NCBI RefSeq assembly: GCF_041381155.1
Contig: NC_091135.1
Location: 1,082,620 to 1,146,619, forward strand
Reading direction: 5' to 3'
DNA from: Argopecten irradians
Taxonomy: Eukaryota; Mollusca; Bivalvia; Pectinida; Pectinidae
DNA: 64,000 bases
Shown here: one piece after another, positions 26,165 to 39,352 of the stretch
Numbering within the stretch: position 1 is the stretch's first letter
Layout: each line of letters opens with the position of its first letter
Position numbers and translations under genes: made by a program
The notes under the pieces: generated by a model
The model's input: only the letters and a program-made list of their open reading frames with translations
Databases searched by the model: none
What the model was told of the DNA's origin: nothing

Positions 26165-26668
26165 ATGACAATAGGACGTCGGAGCGTCGTATGTGGTTTC
26201 AGGGTTAGCATTGTGGTATACAGTGATTCTCTCTCACAGTGGAACATATTTTAGTGCACTGTATTGATTTTAAGCACATACGAGATAAGTACTACGATGT
26301 CTCCGACATGTACACTTTGTTTCATGCCGTGAGACATAATCGTATTTTTAATTATCTCAAAGAAATCGGTATTTTAAACAAAATATGAACGTTTTCTCAT
26401 CATATCATATCATCGTATCATCTCAACATTTCATCGTTTCATCAACTTTGTGCATGAGTTTTCTCATGTGTTTTAGCCAAAACTATTTTATCCCATGCAA
26501 ACCTTTTTTTTATCAAATAAACGTTTACAATCTGTGTTTTAGTCCTTACCTGCCTTTTCTTACCCTGATCTTTTATCCTGATAATAATGCATGACTTGTA
26601 GTTTGGCCCTAAATGACCTTAGTTGTCGATGGGCCGTAAAACTCAAACAAACAAACAAACAAACAAAT
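26165..26668 (+). mobile_element. 5'-truncated LINE, C-terminus of RT protein plus 3' UTR
   Basis: In one frame, positions about 26225-26386 read LTVEHILVHCIDFKHIRDKY and later FNYLKEIGILNKI followed by a stop. This is the pattern of the C-terminal end of many LINE reverse transcriptases of the CR1/Jockey side: His, hydrophobic residues, Cys, an R, then a final FLxxIxxL helix. A 3' UTR of about 260 bp follows, ending ATGACCTTAGTTGTCGATGG, GCCGTAAAACTC and a (CAAA)n tail at about 26645-26668. The LINE clade is not certain. Confidence 0.7.
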
Positions 26669-27984
26669 TATACAGTATAACCACATAGTTCATCAGCGTT
26701 TTATTAATAAGGGTTTTCATTCATCTACATATCTGTTCGCTTCTTATAACCTTTTCCATATACTCACACACCACGACTGCTTTATAGTTTTTCTTAATGT
26801 CGGTAGACAATAAACATCTGTACAAAATATGCAGATTACACACCAGTAAACAACAACAACAAAAATCATTCCATAAATGAATCATCGAATGCAATGCAAT
26901 GGTAGAAAGTGTCATCTTGTCACGGAAGAAAGTTTATTAGAGTAAAACATCACAGAAAGCATAATAGTCTGAGATGCTAGAAGATAAAAAAAATGTTCAC
27001 AGCATAAATGATGTGCAATAGCTAATTTTCACGCTGATCAAACCACCTCAAAGAGAGGGCGATAAAGGAGACATCAAACTGCTACAACACTCCTCCTTGT
27101 TTATCCTTAAACATTAACAGTTACATTTTTAGAAACTATCGCGTAAGGGCACGGTTTGCTTGTGCCAAAGACAATGCAAGTATTTCCATCAAATTGTTAT
27201 GGTTTTCCGTCATATTGTTAGAGAAATCTATTAAACCCTTTAGTTTGATTGTAAACGAGAGTTGAGAGTAATTTCTGAAGAACTGACTATTGCCTGACAT
27301 AAGTGATAATACAGAAAACATGTCCGTCCTGTTTCAGTAATGGGTGTTTCTACAGTTGGTAAAGCATTGTGTTTTAAATGTTTCATGAATAAAGAAATAA
27401 CACACAAATGCGAAATTAGGTTTTCCGTTCTGTTAAGATAATTGGTTGTCATGGAGATATATTACAGTCATTCGAAATGGTTGTTAGAAAACAGTCATTT
27501 ACCCCGTGATATAATGACCTTTTGCGCTGTCAGTCATCATTTTTTCTACAGATTTGTGATACGACAGTTTTATAATGTTAGTATTGTAATTACGTTTTTT
27601 CGAAAGTAGCTCAAGCACAGAACAAGTAACATTATACTTACTTTTAGATTAAACTCATGTTGACATTCGTTTCATCTAACCGAACGACTCTTATATATAT
27701 ACTGCTTAACATAGTCATCGATTGGCGATCTCAAATTGAAAGACAAAATTATATTATCTATACATGATTTGTTCATGAGGTCAAGAAATTCAAGTAGTAC
27801 AACTCAAACTCAATAATCCCCGAAATCATATATCATCATTGTGTAATTGCAGACAAATTGTAAATAGGTAATAGGTAAATGTTTATATAGTGGCATTCAT
27901 TTAAATTCAAAGTGATGTAAATGTACACGTTAAACTGGCCGTTTCCACATTACATTTCACATCCCTGCAACGGTTCCGTAATAC
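26669..27984. other. unassigned stretch
   Basis: No supported feature. Small minus-strand frames at 26721-26915, 27136-27321 and 27240-27452 overlap one another and show no domain. Confidence 0.4.
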
Positions 27985-28110
27985 ACGAAGGCACAACACG
28001 ACTAAATCGCAGTCATCCATGTAACACACCACATACATGGGAGTCCGTCCTTACATGACCGTAGCTGTTAATAGGACGTTAATCTAATCAAACAAACAAA
28101 CAAACAAACA
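27985..28110 (+). mobile_element. SINE copy, strongly 5'-truncated
   Basis: This matches the last 120 bp of the SINE: CACAACACGACTAAATCGCAG, ACATGGGAGTCCGTCC, TAGCTGTTAATAGGACG and a (CAAA)n tail ending at about 28110. Confidence 0.7.
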
Positions 28111-29317
28111 CGTGTTCCAACTATGGAGAGGGTGCTTTTAATGACTGTCACATATATTCTGGAAAATGTTATAACTACTTACAGCAAAGAAAGTGTTATC
28201 GTTTTTACGATATAGGGATTTTAGTGTTGAAACTTGATGAAAACGGTGCGATGTTGAACGTCGGAATCACGATTTTACCTCACCAGATCCAAAGTTCAGG
28301 CCTTCAAATATGCATCTTCCATGTACCAAATTATTCCAGTATTATATCAATATACAGGGGAGAGGATTAGGAAGAACTCCGCCGTCCGGATGCTAATTAT
28401 AGATCGAGGTTAGCCAAACAATAACAATGACGTGGTAAGAAATAGCGATAGAACAAGTAACAGAGCCAAGGAGGTGGCAAAGAGGTGACAATAGCAACAC
28501 AGGACTGAAAGGCTGATACCTTCCAGAAGGTTCATGGCGTTTATCATATACATTATCCTGGGGAGCGGTTTCCATCAAACAACAACGGTAATTATACCCA
28601 AATAAATGTAATTAAGGAAGAGACGATAGTCTGCGCTGTCTTATAATGAGATAGAAACGTTCAATCGATAGTAATAAAAAGAAAGTGGCGATAAAGCCCA
28701 GATAACACCGCTTGAAACAGTTTTAAAAGCTACAATATCGGGACAGGAAGCTTAGAGGTGTAACCAATATGAACATTTTTGATTGATGTGTTCCAGCTGA
28801 TATATGAAATGGTGACTGTTCATATGTATCAGATGTTCTAAATAAAATATCCATGCCACCTAACACCGATTGCATTTCCTTAATTTTGCCATGTGTCTTG
28901 ATTACTGTACAACAACAAATGCTATTTTATATACCGTGATTGTTTTTATCGTTGTTTCATTGGTACCTTTTCGGATGCAGAAATATAAAACTATGGTTTC
29001 ATCCAGTCCATTTTTACGAGTTAATTGAGTAAGATTGTTTCATTTGAAAACATTGTATTCTGTTTGATGGTGCGAGTTGTACCCCAGCTCCTGGGAACCG
29101 TAATCAAATTAACTGATGGTATAAAAAATCCGTTGTGTACTTATGCGTGAAGACAATGTGTGATGGAACGATTTCATGCCATTGTCTTATTTGTGCGAAA
29201 CTGATTGATAACATTTTATACTAGGACTACTCATTGGAGATACCGACACTCATTGCTACTGAACTCCTTGAATTTTATCTCTTGATCATGACACTGCAGA
29301 TAAGACGTTAGAATTGT
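28111..29317. other. unassigned stretch
   Basis: No gene, repeat array or RNA gene is recognised. Confidence 0.4.
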
Positions 29318-29824
29318 ACCTGCTGCCCCTATTCGAGATAGTAAAAGGCGACTAAATTTAGGATCTTATCTTTTCTCTTCTTCCTAAATTACTTAATTCT
29401 TCCTAACGTCTCCCTTGACACTGCCTCACTTTTGGCCTTTTGTGGAGCGCTCGCCCTTGTGAGGTAGGATGTGGGTTCTGTCCCCTGGCCGAGACACACC
29501 AAAGTCTATAAAAGTGGTACTTTCTGCTCCTGCCTAGCACTCAGCATACAGGAAGTTGGACGACTGGTTCGCCCGTTGTCAGTATAATGTGACCGGGTGG
29601 GGTGTGTTGTTTGGTGTCTTCGGCGGCATGCTTCAGTGATATTGCACTATATGAAAAGGGCAACAGTTCCACTATACAAGAAGTCACAACACGAACATAC
29701 CGCAGTGTCCCAAAGCACACACCTCGCATTTCATACACGCTACACTCCGCATACATGGGAGGCCGGTCTTACATGACCTTGGCTGTTAATAGGACGTTAA
29801 TTAATTAAACAAACATACAAACAA
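29318..29824 (+). mobile_element. tRNA-like SINE, reference full-length copy
   Basis: The head begins near TGCCCCTATTCGAGATAG and GTAAAAGGCGACTAAATT. A tRNA-like section follows, with GAGGTAGGATGTGGGTTCTG and TCCCC resembling box B (GGTTCNANNCC) at about 29460-29485. The body includes GTCTTCGGCGGCATGC. The 3' end is CTTGGCTGTTAATAGGACG then TTAATTAATTAAACAAAC. Four further copies or fragments in this window share parts of it. It probably uses RNA polymerase III internal promoters and a LINE for mobility. The open frames in both orientations are incidental. Confidence 0.75.
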
Positions 29825-31632
29825 ATTTGTTTCAATTGGACCATGCACCGCAGACAAATGGTCTTTTAAATAATTGATTGGATAGTTGTTGATATAGATA
29901 GTAATTTTATTTTGCACAGTTTTAGTTAGAAGAAAGAATTCCGAATTACAGAGGATTTTCCGATAATTTGGAGGACGTAGGCAATCCCAGGATGCTTATT
30001 TGTTCCCATCGTACTGTTTGCTATATATCACCCTGCCGATGTGGTGGTTTCTGTGAATATTTTCTGTGACTTCATTAATATACCATATCTTGACTATTAG
30101 CGTGTCTCTGACATTCATTCATATGTAATACTATACTCACTATCGGTTATTGCTGTCAAACGTGATCACACTAACCAAACTACTGGGACATTCAGTAAAC
30201 TTCCAAAACGACTGATGTCATCCTGATTCTCTTTCTAATACTTTTTTTGACGGCTGCTGTAACTTGCCACCCTTTTACGACGTATGTACCGTTGGTTTCA
30301 CTTTGACTCCCTTCCACTCATGAGTTTCACTCTTTTTCATTACTTCCTAACGCCATTTTTGGATAGGATTCTGACTGTAACCCTGACCGAGGGTGTCTCA
30401 TAACTCATCCTGACTTTAGCCTGACAGCTTTCTGATCCATCAACATACTATCAAGACTACTGCTTGCTGAAACCATAACCCGTTATTATAGCAGACAAAT
30501 TAGTTATTAAATAAAGTACACGTGGTATTGTCTGTCTGTCTTTCTGATAGTCCTTTACCCGTGACATTTGCAATTTCGCTATTTACATGTATCTATAATT
30601 CTCACTTCAACAACAAATTAGCTGAAGGTCTATATTCCAATAATGGCATTTAATTGTCCATGAGGAACAGATTACGTAAAGGCCGCTATTACTTCAGCAT
30701 GATTGACGTCAGAGTTATACATATCTGATACAAAAGTACCCTTTGCGTGCTTTTTGCCAATAACAATTTAATGTCGCAATATATCTGAAGCTTATTGGTG
30801 CTCATCACTTTTCCGACAAGCGCTTTGTCGTACCAGATTTTATGTAGTAATAAATACGTATCTCCGCGCATTTATTCAGCGTCAAGTTGACGCTTATCGC
30901 CGGGACTAGCACTCTACCGTCTCCGACATTACACACTCTTCTAATACCTATCCTACTTATTATAGTCCAACTCCCCGGGTCACTATCGACCGGACCGTAA
31001 TATGGTTTGGTATTTGAAATTATTGGCCAGGCATCCCCTGATACCGAACTGTATCACATGAAATAACCAATACCCCATTTCAATTACTGCCGATATAGAC
31101 ATCAACCGTCTAATACTATCGACGCATGTTGATGGTACAAACTAAAGACTAACGCGAACATCGGGATTTATCAAGTGACTTTGTATTATCCCTCAGAGAA
31201 TAAAATAAGTTATTTTCTATTTCAAAGTATTATCAAACCATTGTGGTGATTGCCATATTCTTGAGTGTTTTTCATGATATTAATGGAACGTAAACCTTTC
31301 TAATACACATAACAATTGTCGGGGAATAAAAGGATATTAGTTTTCTCATATAAAAGATCATGCTTGGTCTGATTCTGTTTCATGCGTTATCAACAACAAA
31401 GATAGTTTTCCAGAATACCTGGGTCGTGTTTGCTGGTATTGCATGAGATCGGAAGGGAGATAACTCGTGTGAACGATACATTGTCACCACGGATCCCAGA
31501 GAAATATATATATATTATTTCCCGGTCATGTAGTGCATTTAAATTAAACATTGTTACTTACAAAAGAGATCCAAATGAAACTACGTGGGGTTTGTTTGAA
31601 TGTACGTTAATATTCAAACACTAGAATTTATT
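29825..31632. other. unassigned stretch
   Basis: No gene is recognised. A 64-codon frame at 31430-31624 has no domain. Confidence 0.4.
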
Positions 31633-34600
31633 GATGAAGACCTGTATCAAATAGTGATTGCTCAGTGACACCTCTGACACACGACACGTCTGTACCAAAT
31701 AGTGACTGCACAGTGACATCTCTGAAACACAATACGTCTGTACCAAATAGTGACTGCAAAGTGACATCTCTGACACACAATACGTCTGTACCAAATAGTG
31801 ACTGCACATTGACACCTCTGACACACGACACGTCTGTACCAAATAGTGACTGCACAGTGACACCTTTGACACACGACACGTCTGTACCAAATAGTGACTG
31901 CACAGTGACACCTGACATACGACATGTCTGTACCAAATAGTGACTGCACAGTGACATCTCTGACACACAATACGTCTGTACCAAATAGTGACTGCACATT
32001 GACACCTCTGACGCACGACACGTCTGTACCAAATAGTGACTGCACAGTGACACCTTTGACACACGACAAGTCTGTACCAAATAGAGACTGCACAGTGAAA
32101 TCTCTGACAAATATTACGTCTGTACCAAATACTGACTGCACAGTGACATCTCTGACAAATATTACGTCTGTACCAAATAGTGACTGCACAGTGACACCTC
32201 TGACACACGACATGTCTGTACCAAATAGTGACTGCACAGTGACATCTCTGACACACGACACGTCTGTACCAAATAGTGACTGCACAGTGACACCTCTGAC
32301 ACACGACACGTCTGTACCAAATAGTGACTGCACAGTGACACCTCTGACATACGACACGTCTGTACCAAATAGTGACTGCACAGTGACACCTCTGACACAC
32401 GACACGTCTGTACCAAATAGTGACTGCACAGTGACACCTCTGACACACGACACGTCTGTACCAAATAGTGACTGCACAGTGACACCTCTGACACACGACA
32501 CGTCTGTACCAAATAGTGACTGCACAGTAACATCTCTGACACACGACACGTCTGTACCAAATAGTGACTGCACAATGACACCTCTGACACACGACATGTC
32601 TGTACCAAATAGTAACTGTACAGTGACACCTCTGACACATGACACGTCTGTACCAAATAGTGACTGCACAGTGACACCTCTGACACACGACACGTCTGTA
32701 CCAAATAGTGACTGCACAGTGACACCTCTGACACACGACATGTCTGTACCAAATAGTGACTGTACAGTGACACCTCTGACACACGACACGTCTGTACCAA
32801 ATAGTGTACAGTGACAATTATGACACATGACACGTCTGTACCAAATAGTGACTGCATAGTGACACCTCTGACACACGACACGTCTGTACCAAATATTGAC
32901 CTCACAGTGACACCTCTGGCGCACGACATATCTGTACCAAATATTGACTGTACAGTGACACCTCTGACGCACGACACGTCTGTACCAAATATTGACTGCT
33001 CAGTGACACCTCTGATACACGACACGTCTGTACCAAATAGTGAATGTACAGTAACACCACTGAAATACGACATGTCTGTACCAAATAGTGACTGTACAGT
33101 GACACCTCCGACACACGACACGTCTGTACCAAATAGTGACTGTACAGTGACACCTCCGACACACGACACGTCTGTACCAAATATTGACTGCTCAGTGACA
33201 CCTCTGACACACGACATGTCTGTACCAAATAGTGACTGTACAGTGACACATCTGACACACGATACATCTTTACCAAAAAGTGACTGCACAGTGACATATA
33301 TGAAACAGGACACGTCTGTACCAAATAGTGACTGCACAGTGACACCTCTGACACACGACACGTCTGTACCAAATATTGACTGCACAGTGACACCTCTGAC
33401 ACAAGACATGTCTGTACCAAATAGTGACTGTACAGTGACATATCTGACACACGATACGTCTGTACCAAATAGTGATTTTACAGTGACACCTCTGACACAC
33501 GACACGTCTTTACCAAAAAGTGACTGCACAGTGACATATATGAAACACGACACGTCTTTACCAAATATTGACTGTACAGTGACACCTATATGACACACGA
33601 CACGTCTCTACCAAATAGTGACTGCACAGTGACACCTCTGACACACGACACGTCTGTACCAAATAGTGACTGTACAGTGACACCTCTGACACACGACACG
33701 TCTGTACCAAATAGTGACTGCACAGTGACACCTCTGACACACGACACGTCTGTACCAAATAGTGACTGCACAGTGACATCTCTGACACACGACACGTCTG
33801 TACCAAATAGTGACTGCACAGTGACACCTCTGACACACGACATGTCTGTACCAAATAGTGACTGTACAGTGACACCTCTGACACACGACATGTCTGTACC
33901 AAATAGTGACTGCACAGTGACACCTCTGACACACGACACGTCTTTACCAAAAAGTGACTGCACAGTGACACCTCTGAAACACGACACGTCTGTACCAAAT
34001 AGTGACTGCACAGTGACACCTCTGACACACGACACGTCTGTACCAAATATTGACTGTACAGTGACACCTCTGACACATGACACGTCTGTACCAAATAGTG
34101 ACTGCACAGTGACACCTCTGACACACGACACGTCTGTACCAAATAGTGACTGCACAGTGACACCTCTGACACACGACACGTCTCTACCAAATATAGCTGA
34201 ACAGTGCACATTGACACATCGACATCGACACGTCTGTAACCATATAGTGGCTGACAGTGACACCTCTGACACACGACACGTCTGTACCAAATAGTGACTG
34301 CACAGTGACACCTCTGACACACGACACGTCTGTACCAAATAGTGACTGCACAGTGACACCTCTGACACACGACACGTCTGTACCAAATAGTGACTGCACA
34401 TTGACATCTCTGACACACGACCCGTCTGTACCAAAAAGAGACTGCACAGTGACACCTTTGACACAAGACATGTCTGTACCAAATAGTGACTGTACAGTGA
34501 CACCTCTGACACACGACACGTCTGTACCAAAAAGTGACTGCACAGTGACATATATGAAACATGACACGTCTGTACCAAATATTGACTGTACAGTGACACC

Positions 34601-37600
34601 TCTGACACACGACACGTCTGTACCAAATAGTGACTGCACAGTGACACCTTTGACACACGACACGTCTGTACCAAATAGTGACTGCACAGTGACACCTCTG
34701 ACACACGACACGTCTGTACCAAATAGTGACTGCACAGTGACACCTCTGACACACGACACGTCTGTACCAAATAGTGACTGCACAGTGACACCTCTGACAC
34801 ACGACACGTCTGTACCAAATAGTGACTGCACAGTGACACCTCTGACACACGACACGTCTGTACCAAATAGTGACTGCACAGTGACACCTCTGACACACGA
34901 CACGTCTGTACCAAATAGTGACTCACATGAATCTCTGACAACACGACACGTCTGTACCAAATGTGACTGCACAGTGACACCTCTGACACAAGCACGACGT
35001 CTGTACCAAATAGTGCACAGTGACACATCTCTGACACACGACACGTCTGTACCAAATAGTGACTGCACAGTGACATCTCTGACACAACGACACGTCTGTA
35101 CCAAATAGTGACTGCACAGTGACACCTCTGACACACGACACGTCTGTACCAAATAGTGACTGCACAGTGACACCTCTGACACATGACACGTCTGTACCAA
35201 ATAGTGACTGCACAGTGACATCTCTGACACACGACACGTCTGTACCAAATAGTGACTGCACAGTGACACCTCTGACACACGACACGTCTGTACCAAATAG
35301 TGACTGCACAGTGACATCTCTGACACACGACACGTCTGTACCAAATATTGACTGCACAGTGACACCTCTGACAAATATTACGTCTGTACCAAATAGTGAC
35401 TGCACAGTGACACCTCTGACACACGACATGTCTGTACCAAATAGTGACTGCACAGTGACATCTCTGACACACGACACGTCTGTACCAAATAGTGACTGCA
35501 CAGTGACACCTCTGACACACGACACGTCTGTACCAAATAGTGACTGTACAGTGACACCTCTGACACACGACACGTCTGTACCAAATAGTGACTGCACAGT
35601 GACATCTCTGACACACGACACGTCTCTGTACCAAATAAGTGACTGAACATGACACCTTTAACACATGACACATCAGTGTGCCAAATGGTGACTGCACAAT
35701 GATATCTCTGACACATAATATTTGTACCAGATAGTGACAGCACAGTGACACATTTGACACACGACACGTCTCTGCCAAATAGTGACTGCACAGCGACATC
35801 TCTGACACACAATACGTTTGTACCAAAAATTGACTGCACAGTGACACCTCTGACAAATATTACGTCTGTACCAAATAGTGACTGCACAGTGACACCTCTG
35901 ACACACGACATGTCTGTACCAAATAGTGACTGCACAATGACATCTCTGAAACACGACCCGTCTGTACCAAAAAGAGACTGCACAGTGACACCTTTGACAC
36001 AAGACATGTCTGTACCAAATAGTGACTGTACAGTGACACATCTGACACACGATACATCTTTACCAAAACGTGACTGCACAGTGACATATATGAAACAGGA
36101 CACGTCTGTTCCAAATAGTGACTGCACATCGACACCTTTGACACACGACACGTCTGTACCAAATATTGACTTTACAGTGACACCTCTGACACATGACACA
36201 TCTTTACCAAAAAGTGACTGCACAGTGACGTATCTGAAACATGACACGTCTGTACCAAATAGTGACTGAACAGTGACACCTCTGACACACGACACGTCTC
36301 TACCAAATAGTGACTGAACAGTGACACCTTTGACACACGACACGTCTCTACCAAATAGTGACTGAACAGTGACACCTTTGACACACGACACGTCTCTACC
36401 AAATAGTGACTGCACAGTGACACCTCTGACACATATACGTCTTTACCAAAAAGTGACTGCACAGTGACACCTCTGACACACGACATGTCTGTACCAAATA
36501 GTGACTGCACAGTGACACCTCTGACACACGACACGTCTGTACCAAATAGTGACTGCACAGTGACACCTTTGACACACGACACGTCTGTACCAAATAGTGA
36601 CTGCACAGTGACATCTCTGACACACGACACGTCTGTACCAAATAGTGACTGCACATTGACACCTCTGACACATGACATGTCTGTACCAAATAGTGACTGC
36701 ACAGTGACATCTCTGACACAGACATGTCTGTACCAAATAGTGACTGCACAGTGGCACCTCTGACACAGACACGTCTGTACCAAATAGTGACTGCACAGTG
36801 ACACCTCTGACACACGACACGTCTGTACCAAATAGTGACTGCACAGTTGACACAAGTGACTGCACATTGACATCTGACACACGACACGTCTGTACAAATA
36901 GTGACTGCACAGTGACACCTCTGAACAGGACACGTCTGTACCAAATAGTGACTGCACATTGACACCTCTGACACACGACATGTCTGTACCAAATAGTGAC
37001 TGCACAGTGACACCTCTGACACACGACACGTCTGTACCAAATAGTGACTGTACAGTGACATCTCTGACACACGACACGTCTGTACCAAATAGTGACTGCA
37101 CAGTGACACTCTCTGACACACGACACGTCTCTACCAAATAGTGACTGCACAGTGACACCTCTGACACACGACACGTCTGTACCAAAAAGTGACTGAACAG
37201 TGACATCTCTGAAACAAGGCACGTCTGTACCAAATAGTGACTGCACAGTGACACTCTGACACACATACTAGTCTGTACCAAATAGTGACTGCACAGTGAC
37301 ACCTTTGACACACGACACGTCTCTGCCAAATAGTGACTGCACAGTGACATCTCTGACACACAATACGTTTGTACCAAATAGTGACTGCACAGTGACACCT
37401 CTGACACAATATTACGTCTGTACCAAATAGTGACTGCACAGTGACACCTCTGACACACGACATGTCTGTACCAAAAATAGTGACTGCACATGACATCTCT
37501 GACACACGATACGTCTGTACCAAATAGTGACTGCACAGTGACACCTCTGACACACGACATGTCTGTACCAAATAGTGACTGCACAGTGACACCTCTGACA

Positions 37601-39352
37601 CACGACACGTCTGTACCAAATAGTGACTGCACAGTGACACCTCTGACACACGACACGTCTGTACCAAATAGTGACTGCACAGTGACACCTTTGAGACAAG
37701 ACATGTCTGTACCAAATAGCGACTGTACAGTGACACATCTGACACACGACACATCTTTACCAAAAAGTGACTGCACAGTGACATATCTGAAACATGACAC
37801 GTCTGTACCAAATAGTGACTGTACAGTGACACCTCTGACACACGACACGTCTCTACCAAATAGTGACTGCTACAGTGACACCTTTGACACACGACACGTC
37901 TGTGCCAAATAGTGACTGCACAGTGACACCTCTGACACACGACACGTTTGTACCAAATAGTGACTGCACAGTGACACCTCTGACACACGACACGTCTGTA
38001 CCAAATAGTGACTGCACATTGACATCTCTGACACAAACCGTCTTCATACCAAATCTGACTGCACAGTGACACCTCTGACACACGACACGTCTGTAACCAA
38101 ATAGTGACTGCACAGTGACACATCTGACACACGACACGTCTGTACCAAATAGTGACTGCACAGTGACATCTCTGACACACGATACGTCTGTACCAAATAG
38201 TGACTGCACATTGACACCTCTGACACATGACATGTCTGTACCAAATAATTACTGCACAGTGACATCTCTGACACAAGACAAGTCTTACCAAATAGTGACT
38301 GCACGGTGGCACCTCCGACACACGGCACGTCTGTACCAAAAAGTGACTACACATTGACACCTCTGATATACGACACGTCTGTACCAAAAAGTGACTGTAC
38401 AGTGACATCTCTGAAACAAGGCACGTCTTTACCAAATAGTGACTGCACATTGACATATCTGAAACACGACATGTCTGTACCAAATTATGACTGCATAGTG
38501 ACACCTCTGATACATGACACGTCTGTACCAAATAGTGACTGTACAATAACATCTCTGACACACGACACGTCTGTACCAAATAGTGACTGCACAGTGACAC
38601 CTCTGACACATCGACACGTCTGTACCAAATAGTGACTCACAGTGACACCTCTGATACACGACACGTCTGTAGCAAAAAGTGACTGTACAGTGACATCTCT
38701 GAAACAAGACACTTCTGTACCAAATAGTGACTGCACAGTGACACCTCTGACACACGACACGTCTCCTACCAAATAGTGACTGCACAGTGACACCTCTAAC
38801 ACACGACACGTCTGTACCAAATAGTGACTGCACAGTGACATCTCTGACACACGACGATACGTCTGTACCAAATAGTGACTGCACATTGACACCTCTGACA
38901 CACGACATGTCTGTACCAAATAGTGACTGCACAGTGACATCTCTGACACACGACACGTCTGTACCAAATAAGTGACTGCACAGTGACACCTCTGACAACG
39001 ATACGTCTGTACCAAATAGTGACTGCACATTGACACCTCTGACACACGACACGTCTGTACCAAATAGTGACTGCACAGTGACACCTCTGACACACGACAC
39101 GTCTGTACCAAATAGTGACTGTACAGTGACATCTCTGACACACGACACGTCTGTACCAAATAGTGACTGCACAGTGACATCTCTGACACACGACACGTCT
39201 GTACCAAATAGTGACTGCACAATGACACCTCTGACACACGACATGTCTGTACCAAATAGTGACTGTACAGTGACACCTCTGACACATGACACGTCTGTAC
39301 CAAATATTGACTGCACAGTGACACCTCTGATACACGACACGTCTGTACCAAA
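31633..39352. repeat. 48-bp satellite array, about 160 copies
   Basis: The consensus is CCTCTGACACACGACACG, TCTGTACCAAATAGTGAC, TGCACAGTGACA (48 bp). Because 48 is 16 codons and the monomer has few stops, long frames occur on both strands (up to 756 codons at 33586-35856, minus). The plus strand gives SVPNSDCTVTPLTHDT per unit and the minus strand gives GTDVSCVRGVTVQSLF. Many frames overlap, the longest ones change frame at indels, and common variants (ACG to ATG, CCT to TCT, AGT to ATT) change amino acids. I therefore read it as a non-coding satellite. Variant monomers with TTACCAAAAAGTGAC followed by TATATGAAAC recur in pairs (33260, 33515, 34530, 36060, 36205, 37755), which indicates spread by unequal exchange. 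Confidence 0.93.

Noticed and set aside
33586-35856. 756-codon minus-strand open frame that could be a repetitive secreted or structural protein
   Set aside because: It lies fully inside the 48-bp array, overlaps other long frames on both strands, changes frame at random indels and has no signal peptide, start context or splice evidence. The length follows from a period divisible by three.
31633-39352. CRISPR-like array (regular repeats over 7.7 kb)
   Set aside because: The monomers are contiguous with no unique spacers, and the surroundings are eukaryotic. It is a satellite.
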